Source of the DNA: Komagataeibacter swingsii
GTDB lineage: Bacteria; Pseudomonadota; Alphaproteobacteria; Acetobacterales; Acetobacteraceae
Assembly (NCBI RefSeq): GCF_003207895.1
Contig: NZ_NKUB01000002.1
Location: 124,001-188,000 of the forward strand
Direction: 5' to 3'
Length of the DNA stretch: 64,000 nt
Shown: positions 45,094 to 53,179 of the stretch, one piece after another
Position numbering within the stretch: position 1 is the first letter of the stretch
How the letters are laid out: each line of letters begins with the position of its first letter
Translations under genes and position numbers: made by a program
Notes under the pieces: generated by a model
Told to the model about the DNA's origin: nothing
What the model saw: the letters and a program-made list of their open reading frames with translations, nothing else
Database searches by the model: none

Positions 45094-45165
45094 GTACGAT
45101 CGCTCCTTAATGGCATGAAATTGCATCAAACGACAGGACATTTTGTTTCCATCAGGGTACGATCG
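45094..45165. promoter_or_regulatory. Paired GTACGATCG elements between dadR-type and dadX genes
   Basis: The 9-mer GTACGATCG occurs at 45094-45102 and 45157-45165, in the same direction. The starts are 63 bases apart, close to six DNA turns, so both lie on one face of the helix. That suits an oligomeric Lrp-type regulator. They flank the divergent promoter region. Confidence 0.55.
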
Positions 45166-45199
45166 TCCTGTCCCGCCAGCCCGATGGAGTACATGCCCC

Positions 45200-46345
45200 A
45201 TGCCTGACCTGCCTTCCTTCCCGCACGCTACCGGCTGGGCCGCGCCGGGTGCGGGTGCGATGCTGGAAATCGACCTGGGCGCGATCGCCGCGAATTACCG
45301 CCTGCTCAATGCCCGCACGGGCAATGCCACCTGCGCGGCGGTGGTCAAGGCCGACGCCTACGGGCTGGGCGCCCACCGGGTTGCCCCCATGCTGGAACAG
45401 GCCGGGGCGAACACCTTTTTCGTCGCCCATCTGGAAGAAGGCATCCGCCTGCGGCCGCATGTCGCCCCCACCGTACGCATTTTCGTCCTGCATGGCCCGA
45501 TGCCGGGAACACAGGCCGAATTCACGCGCCATGACCTGCTGCCTGTGCTGAACAGCATGGAACAGGTGGCCCGGTGGCGCGCGCATGCGGGCCAGATGGG
45601 CAATCCCCTGCCCGCCGCCCTGCAGGTTGATACCGGCATGTCCCGCTTTGGCCTGTCCGATGCGGATGTCGCCATGCTGGCGGACAGCCCGGACCTACTG
45701 GATGGAATCGATACGCAACTGGTGATGAGCCACCTCGCCTGTGCCGATACCCCGGCCAACCCGGCCAACGCCATGCAGCGCGACCGCCTGCGCGCCATGG
45801 CCGCCCGCCTGCCCGCGGCCCCGCTGGCGCTTTCGGCCTCATCGGGGATCTTCCTCGGGCCGGATTACCATTTCGACCTTGTCCGCCCCGGTGCGGCCCT
45901 GTACGGGCTGGCCCCCAATAACGATGCGCCCAACCCCCTGCATCCCACCGTGCGGCTGGCCGCGCGCATTGTCCAGCGCCGCGCCATCAGCGCGGGCGAC
46001 GGCGTGGGCTATGGCCTGACATGGCGCGCGACCGGGCCACGGCGGATCGCGACCCTGGGCATTGGCTATGCCGACGGGTTCCTGCGCCACGGCGCGGATG
46101 GCGGCGGATGTGCGTGGCTGGGGGAGTACCGGCTGCCGATCCTTGGCCGCATTTCCATGGATTCCACCACCATCGACGTAAGCGACGTGCCCGAAAGCGT
46201 GCTGGCGCAGGCCACGCATGTGGACATGATCGGCCCGCGGCGCAGCGTGGATGATGTCGCCCGGTCCGCCGGCACCATCGGCTATGAAGTGCTGACGGCG
46301 CTGGGTTCCCGTTTCCATCGCGCGTACCTGACACAGGCGGCGTGA
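45200..46345 (+). CDS. dadX: Alanine racemase (catabolic, DadX type)
   Basis: 381 residues. The PLP lysine is K50 in [16 protein letters not shown]. Family blocks follow: [47 protein letters not shown] and the second catalytic tyrosine in [12 protein letters not shown], then [13 protein letters not shown]. It interconverts L- and D-alanine in the cytoplasm. Pairing with dadA and an Lrp-type gene points to the catabolic rather than the cell-wall enzyme, though it may do both if it is the only racemase. ATG 45200 has GGAG upstream. Confidence 0.93.
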   Translation: MPDLPSFPHATGWAAPGAGAMLEIDLGAIAANYRLLNARTGNATCAAVVKADAYGLGAHRVAPMLEQAGANTFFVAHLEEGIRLRPHVAPTVRIFVLHGPMPGTQAEFTRHDLLPVLNSMEQVARWRAHAGQMGNPLPAALQVDTGMSRFGLSDADVAMLADSPDLLDGIDTQLVMSHLACADTPANPANAMQRDRLRAMAARLPAAPLALSASSGIFLGPDYHFDLVRPGAALYGLAPNNDAPNPLHPTVRLAARIVQRRAISAGDGVGYGLTWRATGPRRIATLGIGYADGFLRHGADGGGCAWLGEYRLPILGRISMDSTTIDVSDVPESVLAQATHVDMIGPRRSVDDVARSAGTIGYEVLTALGSRFHRAYLTQAA

Positions 46346-46379
46346 TGCGTTTCCACCCGCCAGAGAAGGCATCTGTGTA

Positions 46380-47636
46380 ATGAAAATCATCGTTCTGGGT
46401 AGCGGTGTCGTCGGCGTGACATCGGCATGGTACCTTGCGCAGGCAGGGCATGAGGTCACCGTGGTGGACCGCCAGCCCGAAGCCGGCCTTGAAACCAGCT
46501 TCGCCAATGCGGGCCAGGTCTCGCCGGGATATTCATCGCCCTGGGCCGGGCCGGGCGTGCCGCTGAAATCGGTCAAGTGGCTGCTGATGAAGTACCGCCC
46601 CTTCGTGTTCTGGCCCATGCCGGACCCGCATCTGTGGAAGTGGCTGGTGCAGATGCTGGAAAACTGCACCACCGCCGCCTATGACCGCAACAAGGGCCGC
46701 ATGGTGCGCATCGCAGAATACAGCCGTGACGTGATGCGCGACCTGCGCGCCAGCACCGGCATCACCTATGATGACCGCCAGCAGGGCACGTTGCAGGTTT
46801 TCCGCACGCAAAAGCAGATGGACGCCATCGCGGGTGATATCCGCGTGCTGGAACAGTACAATGTCCCGTACGAAGTCCTGACGCGTGAAGGCTGCGTGAA
46901 GGCCGAGCCGGGACTGGCGTCATCGGCGGACAAGATCGTGGGGGGCCTGCGCCTGCCGGGGGACGAGACGGGGGATGCGTTCATGTTCACCCAGCGCCTT
47001 GCGGCCATGGCGGCAAAGGCTGGCGTTACCTTCCACTACGACACCCGCATCCGCGCCATGACGAATGAAGGCGGCCATATTACCGGGATCGAGACCAGCC
47101 GGGGCCGGATGGTGGCGGATTCCTATGTCCTGTCACTGGGCAGCTATTCGCCCGCCATGGTGCGCCGCCTCGGGCTGGACCTGCCGATCTATCCGGTCAA
47201 GGGGTATTCGCTGACCGCTGACATCGTGAATGAAAAGCAGGCCCCGGTCTCCACCATCATGGACGAGACATTCAAGATCGGGATCACCCGCCTTGGCGAA
47301 CGCATCCGCGTGGGGGGCACGGCGGAACTGGCGGGCTTCAGCACGAAGCTGCGCGCGCCGCGGCGCGAGACGCTGGAACATTCGGTGACCGACCTGTTCC
47401 CCGGTGGCGGCAATATCGCAGCAGCCAAATTCTGGACCGGCCTGCGCCCGATGACCCCCGATGGTACCCCCATCATCGGCCGCACGAAGTACGACAACCT
47501 GTTCCTCAACACAGGGCATGGCACGCTGGGCTGGACCATGGCGTGTGGTTCGGGCCGGGTGCTGGCTGATATCATGTCGAACCGCATGCCCGACATCCCG
47601 TACGAGGATCTGGGCGTGGTACGCTACGGGCAGTAA
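46380..47636 (+). CDS. dadA: D-amino-acid dehydrogenase small subunit
   Basis: 418 residues. FAD motif GSGVVG (8-13) in [28 protein letters not shown], read in parts; then [48 protein letters not shown] and a closing [22 protein letters not shown]. This is the classic DadA pattern. It oxidises D-alanine to pyruvate and ammonia at the inner membrane, feeding electrons to the respiratory chain. It lies 35 bases after dadX. Confidence 0.95.
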   Translation: MKIIVLGSGVVGVTSAWYLAQAGHEVTVVDRQPEAGLETSFANAGQVSPGYSSPWAGPGVPLKSVKWLLMKYRPFVFWPMPDPHLWKWLVQMLENCTTAAYDRNKGRMVRIAEYSRDVMRDLRASTGITYDDRQQGTLQVFRTQKQMDAIAGDIRVLEQYNVPYEVLTREGCVKAEPGLASSADKIVGGLRLPGDETGDAFMFTQRLAAMAAKAGVTFHYDTRIRAMTNEGGHITGIETSRGRMVADSYVLSLGSYSPAMVRRLGLDLPIYPVKGYSLTADIVNEKQAPVSTIMDETFKIGITRLGERIRVGGTAELAGFSTKLRAPRRETLEHSVTDLFPGGGNIAAAKFWTGLRPMTPDGTPIIGRTKYDNLFLNTGHGTLGWTMACGSGRVLADIMSNRMPDIPYEDLGVVRYGQ

Positions 47637-47649
47637 AAACTGTTTGAAA

Positions 47650-47732
47650 AACAAAAGTTTTTGGGTGCCGCCTTTTTTCAGAAAGGTGGCGTTCCCTGAA
47701 GCTTTTTGAAAAAAGCTTCACCAAAAACTTCT
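47650..47732 (+). repeat. Dispersed two-hairpin 3'-end element, copy E
   Basis: One of the best-formed copies. It has arm ACAAAAGTTTTTGGGTGCC, hairpin GCCGCCTTTTTTCAGAAAGGTGGC (47668-47691, read as arms), hairpin GAAGCTTTTTGAAAAAAGCTTC (47698-47719) and arm ACCAAAAACTTCTTT. It begins about 14 bases after the dadA stop, in dadA sense. Confidence 0.88.
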
Positions 47733-47751
47733 TTATCTTCTGCCTTGTGTC

Positions 47752-48726
47752 TCAAGGACGGTCTTTAATACCGTGCTCCGCCGCCGTGGCGGGGGAAAAC
47801 CCGTCAGGCGGCCCATCCCCGCGCTGGCGCACGACCTGATAGACGGTGTTGCGCAGCCAGCGATGCACCGGGTCGCTATCGCGCCTTGGATGCCATGCCT
47901 GGAATGAATGCACCACGGGCAGTTCGAAGGGGAATTCGAACGCCTCAAGATGCATGGACCGAATGGGCAGGTAATCGATGGCGATACCCGGCAATGGCAG
48001 GATCATGTCGGTCATGCGCAGGGTCTCGACCATGGCGTAATAGGTCGGCACGACCATCACCACCCGCCGCTTCAGCCCGAACCGTTCCTTCAGCACCGTA
48101 TCGATCGGCCCATGCGGCCGCCCCCGGCGCGACACGCTTATATGTTCATACCGCGCGACCGAGACGGGCGTGATCCCTTCGGTCAGGATGGGATGGCCCG
48201 CGCGCACCAGCGCACGGAAGGACGTGGGAAAGATGCTCTGGCGGCGTATTTCCGAACGCATGTCGTCGGATGCGCCAAGATAGAGGTCGATCCGTCCTTC
48301 CCGCAGGTCGTTGCTCGGTTCCTCATCCGTTTCCGGGGCGAAGGTTAGGGTGCAGCCGGGGCATTCGGCCCGCAGCGCCGCAAGGATAGCGGCACCAAAA
48401 GCCCCCACGATCAGGTCGTTCGCCCGCAGGGTAAAATGCGGGGACAGGCCGGCGAGGTCGGGGGCGTCCTGCTCCTCCAGCAGGGCATCAGCGCCTTCAA
48501 CCAGCGCCTGCACTCGTTCACGGATGCCCAGCGCAAAGGTGGTGGCGACCAGCCTGCGCCCCGACGCCACCAGGATGGGATCGCCAAAGACCACACGCAG
48601 CTTGGCGAGGGTACGGCTCATGGCGGCTTCGCTCATCTGCAGCCTGCGCGCGGCGTGGGAGACGCCTTCTTCCTCGATCAGGGCCTGGAGGCTGCGCAGC
48701 AGGTCGAGATCGTAGCGTTTCCTCAT
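47752..48726 (-). CDS. LysR-family transcriptional regulator
   Basis: 324 residues. The N-terminal HTH reads DLDLLRSLQALIEEEGVSHAARRLQMSEAAMSRTLAKLRVVFGDPILVASGRRLVAT in parts. The inducer-binding domain follows, with FTLRANDLIVGAFGAAILAALRAECPGCTL and REGRIDLYLGAS, like the NodD/LeuO-type subgroup. It is divergent from the MFS-HlyD-OMF exporter and so is its likely regulator. ATG 48726 starts the conserved part. A perfect 7-5-7 inverted repeat (48788-48806) lies in the shared control region. Confidence 0.88.
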   Translation of the reverse strand: MRKRYDLDLLRSLQALIEEEGVSHAARRLQMSEAAMSRTLAKLRVVFGDPILVASGRRLVATTFALGIRERVQALVEGADALLEEQDAPDLAGLSPHFTLRANDLIVGAFGAAILAALRAECPGCTLTFAPETDEEPSNDLREGRIDLYLGASDDMRSEIRRQSIFPTSFRALVRAGHPILTEGITPVSVARYEHISVSRRGRPHGPIDTVLKERFGLKRRVVMVVPTYYAMVETLRMTDMILPLPGIAIDYLPIRSMHLEAFEFPFELPVVHSFQAWHPRRDSDPVHRWLRNTVYQVVRQRGDGPPDGFSPATAAEHGIKDRP

Positions 48727-48787
48727 GGCTCTGCGTTGCGTCCCCACCGTGAAACCGGAATGAAACCGTCCCGATTATCCTGAAAAA

Positions 48788-48806
48788 ACGGATTTGACCA
48801 ATCCGT
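48788..48806. promoter_or_regulatory. Candidate LysR-type operator
   Basis: ACGGATT-TGACC-AATCCGT: perfect 7-base arms with a 5-base spacer, ending in the ATT...AAT symmetry often seen in LysR sites. It lies between the LysR gene and the divergent exporter operon, 62 bases from the LysR start. Confidence 0.6.
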
Positions 48807-48867
48807 AAAATGAAAGTGTCACCTTACGCGAACATGGGTATTCGCGCACGCCCCCCGCGCCGATCAT

Positions 48868-50484
48868 GTGCCCGTTTTCCCATCGGGACAGATAAATGTG
48901 AACGCCGCCCCTTCCTACATCCCGCCCTTTGGCATCCGCACGGTCGTGGGGTGCCTTGGGGTGCTGCTGGCCGTGCATGTCGCCGGTTTCAATGAACACG
49001 TCACGGAAATCGGCCTGCCTGATATCCGTGGGGCGATGCATATCGGCCATGACGAGGGTACGTGGTTCATCTCCATCTATGAATGTTTCAACATCGCGGC
49101 GATGGCGTTCACGCCATGGTTCTACGTCACGTTTTCCATCTACCGCTTTACCCTGTTCATGACGGCGCTGCTGGGGCTGCTGGCCATTCCCGCGCCCTAC
49201 ATGCCCGACATGACCACGCTGTGCATCCTGCGCGCGGCGCAGGGTCTTTCGGCGGGGTGTCTGCCGCCCATCCTCATGACCGTCATGCTCAAATACCTGC
49301 CTGCCCCGCTGCGGGTATTCGGCATTGGCGGGTATGCCATGAGTGCGACCTTCGGCCCCAACCTTGGCGGCCCGCTGGAGGCGATGTGGTTCGAACATGT
49401 CGGCTGGCGGTGGCTGTACTGGGAAACGCTGCCGCTTTGCGCGGTGGCGGCGCTGATGATCGGCTGGGGGCTGCCACGCGACCCGTCGCACTGGGAACGG
49501 TTCCGCAACTTCAACTGGCGCGGGTTCGCGCTAGGGGTCCCGGCCATCATGTGCGTGGTGACGGTGCTGTACCAGGGCGACCGGCTGGACTGGTTCCGAT
49601 CCCCCGTCATCACGCACCTGACGTTCTGGGGCGGCGCGCTGTTCATCGCCTTCCTGGCGCACGAATGGTTCCACCACAGCCCGTTCTTCCGCATCCAGTT
49701 CTGGGGTAACCGCAATATCGCCGCATCGCTGCTGACGCTGGTGGCGTCGCTCATGATCTGTGGCCTCATGACGGAAATCCCGTTCACCTACCTTGCCGAC
49801 ATACGCGGCTACCGGCCCGTTCAGGCCGCACCCGTGGCGCTGGTGGTCGCGCTGCCGCAACTGGTCCTGCTGCCGCTGACGGCGGCGCTGTGCAATATCC
49901 GCGCGGTGGACTGCCGGTACGTGCTGGCCATCGGCCTCATCTGCCTTGGGGTTGCGGCGTGGCTGGGCACGTGGCTGACGCCGGACTGGGTGCGCGACAA
50001 CTTCATGGTCATCCAGATCCTGCAGGTCTTCGGGCAACCGATGGTGGTCATCCCCACCCTCATGCTGGCCGCCCTTGGGCTGGGACCCGCGGACGGGCCG
50101 ATGATCTCGGGCATGGTGAACATGCTCAAGGGCATGGCCAACGCGATTGCCACCGCCCTGTTCGAAGTCATGCTGCGCCGGCGCGAGCAGTACCACTCCA
50201 CCATGCTGCTGGACCTGCACGGCACGCATGGCACGGCGCTGGCGGGCATGGGCGACCCCATTGCCGGGCAGATCGCGGGCACGTCGCCCGATGCCGGGCA
50301 TGTGGCGCGCAACGCGCTGCAGATCTTCCATACCTACGTGCATGAACAGGCCACCGTGCTGGCGCTGGCGGACATCTACCTGCTGGTCATGTGGATCTGC
50401 GCCTTTTTCCTTGTCCTGACGGCAATCCTGCCCGGACGTATCTACCCCCCGCGTGCGCCGGTCCCCGCACCCGCCGCGCACTGA
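48868..50484 (+). CDS. Major facilitator drug exporter, EmrB/QacA (DHA2) type
   Basis: About 538 residues and roughly 14 hydrophobic segments. Family features are the early acid in the first loop (EHVTEIGLPDIRGAMHI), the segment-5 motif FGIGGYAMSATFGPNLGGPLEA and WRWLYWETLPLC. It would pump a hydrophobic or aromatic compound from the inner membrane using protons. Two starts are possible: GTG 48868 or GTG 48898 (VNAAPSYIPPFG). It is the first gene of MFS-HlyD-outer-membrane factor. Confidence 0.88.
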   Translation: MPVFPSGQINVNAAPSYIPPFGIRTVVGCLGVLLAVHVAGFNEHVTEIGLPDIRGAMHIGHDEGTWFISIYECFNIAAMAFTPWFYVTFSIYRFTLFMTALLGLLAIPAPYMPDMTTLCILRAAQGLSAGCLPPILMTVMLKYLPAPLRVFGIGGYAMSATFGPNLGGPLEAMWFEHVGWRWLYWETLPLCAVAALMIGWGLPRDPSHWERFRNFNWRGFALGVPAIMCVVTVLYQGDRLDWFRSPVITHLTFWGGALFIAFLAHEWFHHSPFFRIQFWGNRNIAASLLTLVASLMICGLMTEIPFTYLADIRGYRPVQAAPVALVVALPQLVLLPLTAALCNIRAVDCRYVLAIGLICLGVAAWLGTWLTPDWVRDNFMVIQILQVFGQPMVVIPTLMLAALGLGPADGPMISGMVNMLKGMANAIATALFEVMLRRREQYHSTMLLDLHGTHGTALAGMGDPIAGQIAGTSPDAGHVARNALQIFHTYVHEQATVLALADIYLLVMWICAFFLVLTAILPGRIYPPRAPVPAPAAH

Positions 50485-51579
50485 ATGATCGGGTCCGAAG
50501 CAATGCCCCACAAGAAACCCATCATCCTGGCTGGCGCCACGGTCATTGCCCTGGTTGCGGCCGCATGGACCGCCGACCGGCTGGTATCGGGCGATGGCGC
50601 CAGCGAATATACCAACGACGCCTATGTCACGGCGGATTTCACCACCGTGGCGCCCAAGGTGCCCGGCCGCATCGACCGCGTGATCGCGCAGGATAACGAA
50701 GCCGTCCACCCCGGCGAGGAACTGGCCCATATCGAGGACGAGGATTACCGCGCGGCGCTGGAGACGGCACAGGGCGAACGCGAAGCCGCACAGGGTGACG
50801 TGGCGAACCTTGAGGCCGAACTGGTGCGCCAGTCGGCCCTGATCGCGCAGGCGCGCGCCAGTGTCAGCGCGGATCAGGCGCAGCTTGCCTTTGCCCGGCA
50901 GAATGCACGGCGGTACCACAACCTGTCGGCGGACGGTTCCGGCACGCAGGAGCAGAACCAGGACAGCGCCGCCCGCCTGCTGGAAGCACAGGCCCGCCTT
51001 GACCATGACAATGCGGCGGTTGACGCCGAAACCGATCAGGTCGCGGTCCTGCGCGCGCGCCTGCTGCATGCGCAGGGCGCGCTGGAACAGGCGCGCGGGC
51101 GCGAACATACGGCCGCACTCAACCTGTCCTACTGCACCATCCCCGCCCCGGTCGAAGGCGTGGTGGGGGCACGTGGGGTACGCGTGGGGGCCTATGTCCA
51201 TGCGGGCACGGCCCTGCTGGCGGTGGTGCCGACGCAGGCGGCCTACGTGCTGGCCAATTTTCAGGAAACGCAGTTGACCCACGTACGCACCGGGCAGCGC
51301 GCGACCATCTGGGTCGATACCTTCCCCGGCCACCCGCTGCATGCCCATGTGGACAGCCTTGCCCCCGCCACCGGCGTCGCCTTCGCCCCGATCCAGCCCG
51401 ACAACGCCACCGGCAACTTCACCAAGGTGGTGCAGCGCATTCCCGTCAAGCTGGTATTCGACCCCGGGCAGACGCTGGCGGGACTGGTGCGCGTCGGCAT
51501 GTCGGTCGAAGCCCGTATCGACACCGTCACCGCGCCCGACGGCCCCCACGCGACGGAGGCCCGCTATGCTTGGCAGTAA
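50485..51579 (+). CDS. HlyD/EmrA-type membrane fusion protein
   Basis: 364 residues. Its ATG follows the MFS stop directly (TGA-ATG). One membrane anchor (ILAGATVIALVAAAWTADRLV), then the EmrA-type opening YTNDAYVTADFTTVAPKVPGRID, a long coiled coil (about 80-200) and the second lipoyl half (LNLSYCTIPAPVEGVVGARGVRVGAYV). The beta-barrel part is FQETQLTHVRTGQRATIWVDTFPG. It links the MFS pump to the outer-membrane factor. Confidence 0.9.
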   Translation: MIGSEAMPHKKPIILAGATVIALVAAAWTADRLVSGDGASEYTNDAYVTADFTTVAPKVPGRIDRVIAQDNEAVHPGEELAHIEDEDYRAALETAQGEREAAQGDVANLEAELVRQSALIAQARASVSADQAQLAFARQNARRYHNLSADGSGTQEQNQDSAARLLEAQARLDHDNAAVDAETDQVAVLRARLLHAQGALEQARGREHTAALNLSYCTIPAPVEGVVGARGVRVGAYVHAGTALLAVVPTQAAYVLANFQETQLTHVRTGQRATIWVDTFPGHPLHAHVDSLAPATGVAFAPIQPDNATGNFTKVVQRIPVKLVFDPGQTLAGLVRVGMSVEARIDTVTAPDGPHATEARYAWQ

Positions 51580-53125
51580 CGTCATGCAGGCCATACGCCA
51601 CCCCCGCGCCGTGCTGGCCCTGGGCGTGATCGCGCTGGTCGCCACCGGCTGCACGGTTGGCCCCGACTACCACCGCAAGGCACAGCCCGCGCCTGCGACA
51701 TGGCATGACAGCCTGCCGCCCGCCGAAAGCCATGTGACCGACGCAAAGGCGGACGCGCAGTGGTGGACCATTTTCAATGACGCCACCCTGACCGCGCTGG
51801 AAGCGCAGGTGGCGCAGGACAACCTTGACCTGAAAGCCGCGTCATGGCGCTTTGCCCAGAGCATGGCCGAACGCCGTATCGCAAGTGCGGCCCAGTTTCC
51901 CCATGCCGAAGCCAATGCGTCCTATGCCCGCGAACGCGCCAGCACCAATGGCATACTGGGGCTGCTGGGCACCATGGAACAGCAGGGCGCTGGCACGATC
52001 GCCAGCGGCACGCAGGGCTTTGGCCCCACGGCCATGCCCGGATCGATCGGCAACCCGTCCTTCAACCTGCCGCAGTACGGCATGAACGCGGCGTGGGAGG
52101 TAGATTTGTGGGGCCATGTGCGCCGCCAGGTCGAAGCCGCCACCGCCGCCATGCACGCAACCGAGGACATGCGGCGCGGGCTTATGGTCTCGCTCATGGC
52201 GGAAACGGCGCAGGACTACCTTGATCTGCGCGGCGTGCAGGCGCGCATGGCCATTGTCCGGCAGGATATCGACCTGGCCAGCCATACGCTGCGCCTGACC
52301 ACGCGCCGCCTGGACGAAGGGGCCGCGACCCGCATGGACGTGGCCGATGCATCGGGCCAGTACGAGGAATTCCGCTCGCGCCTGCCGGTGTTGCAGGACC
52401 AGGAAGCGCACCTGCTCAACGCCCTGAGCTTTCTGGTCGCCCGCGAACCCGGCGCGCTGACCCGCAACCTTGGACCCGGCGGCGGCGTGCCGCCGGTGCC
52501 GCGTGAAATTCCCGTGGGGCTGCCATCGCAACTGGCGGAACGCAGGCCCGACATCCGCATGGCGGAAGAACGGCTGCATGCCGCCACCGCCAGCATCGGC
52601 GTCGCCATTGCCGATTTCTTCCCGCGCGTGACCCTGTCGGGCAGCCTTGATGTGCAGGCGTTGCAGTTCAGCGGGCTGGGAAGCTGGGCATCGCGCCAGT
52701 ACGGTTTTGGCCCGACCGCGACCTTTCCCATATTCGAGGGCGGGCGGCTGACGGGACAGTTGCGCCTGCGCAAGGCGCAGCAGAAGGAAGCCGCCATCAT
52801 GCTGCAACGCACGATGCTCAAGGCATGGCAGGAAATCGACGATGCGATGGCTGACCTGTCATCGGCCCAGAACCAGCGCGACCGGCTGGCCGCCGCCGTG
52901 GCGCAGAACCAGATTGCCGTGCGCACCGCGCAGCGCCAGTATGCCGAAGGGTCGGCCGCGTTCCTGAACGTGCTGGACATGCAGGACCGGCTGCTGGATA
53001 CCCAGTCGCGCCTGATCGAGGCGGATGTGGCGGTCTCGACCGCTGTCACCCATCTGTACCGCGCGCTGGGCGGTGGGTGGGAAAGCCGTTATCCCCTGCC
53101 CCGGCCACACCGGAAAAAAGGCTGA
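51566..53125 (+). CDS. Outer-membrane efflux lipoprotein, NodT type
   Basis: 519 residues. ATG 51566 lies inside the 3' end of the HlyD gene and has GGAGG 7 bases upstream. Lipobox: IALVATGC-TVGPDYHRK, a typical NodT N-terminus. Two OEP repeats follow, with WWTIFNDATLTALEAQV, MNAAWEVDLWGHVRRQVEAATAA and LAERRPDIRMAEERLHAATASIGVAIADFFPR. It forms the outer-membrane tunnel of this tripartite pump. Confidence 0.93.
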   Translation: MLGSNVMQAIRHPRAVLALGVIALVATGCTVGPDYHRKAQPAPATWHDSLPPAESHVTDAKADAQWWTIFNDATLTALEAQVAQDNLDLKAASWRFAQSMAERRIASAAQFPHAEANASYARERASTNGILGLLGTMEQQGAGTIASGTQGFGPTAMPGSIGNPSFNLPQYGMNAAWEVDLWGHVRRQVEAATAAMHATEDMRRGLMVSLMAETAQDYLDLRGVQARMAIVRQDIDLASHTLRLTTRRLDEGAATRMDVADASGQYEEFRSRLPVLQDQEAHLLNALSFLVAREPGALTRNLGPGGGVPPVPREIPVGLPSQLAERRPDIRMAEERLHAATASIGVAIADFFPRVTLSGSLDVQALQFSGLGSWASRQYGFGPTATFPIFEGGRLTGQLRLRKAQQKEAAIMLQRTMLKAWQEIDDAMADLSSAQNQRDRLAAAVAQNQIAVRTAQRQYAEGSAAFLNVLDMQDRLLDTQSRLIEADVAVSTAVTHLYRALGGGWESRYPLPRPHRKKG

Positions 53126-53131
53126 AAAACA

Positions 53132-53160
53132 AAAGAAGTCTTTGGTGAAGCTTTTATTAT
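53132..53160 (-). repeat. Dispersed two-hairpin 3'-end element, copy F (deleted)
   Basis: Only AAGTCTTTGGTGAAGCTTTT joined to ATTATT remains. The outer left arm and half of one hairpin are kept; the GCCGCC hairpin is missing, as if removed by an internal deletion. It lies 20 bases after the FUSC stop, in FUSC sense. Confidence 0.55.
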
Positions 53161-53179
53161 TCCCCGGATATGACAGGGA

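Noticed and set aside
49531-51654. A 707-codon minus-strand frame opposite the EmrAB-type genes
   Set aside because: It is a shadow of the MFS and HlyD genes, with no family signature or ribosome site.
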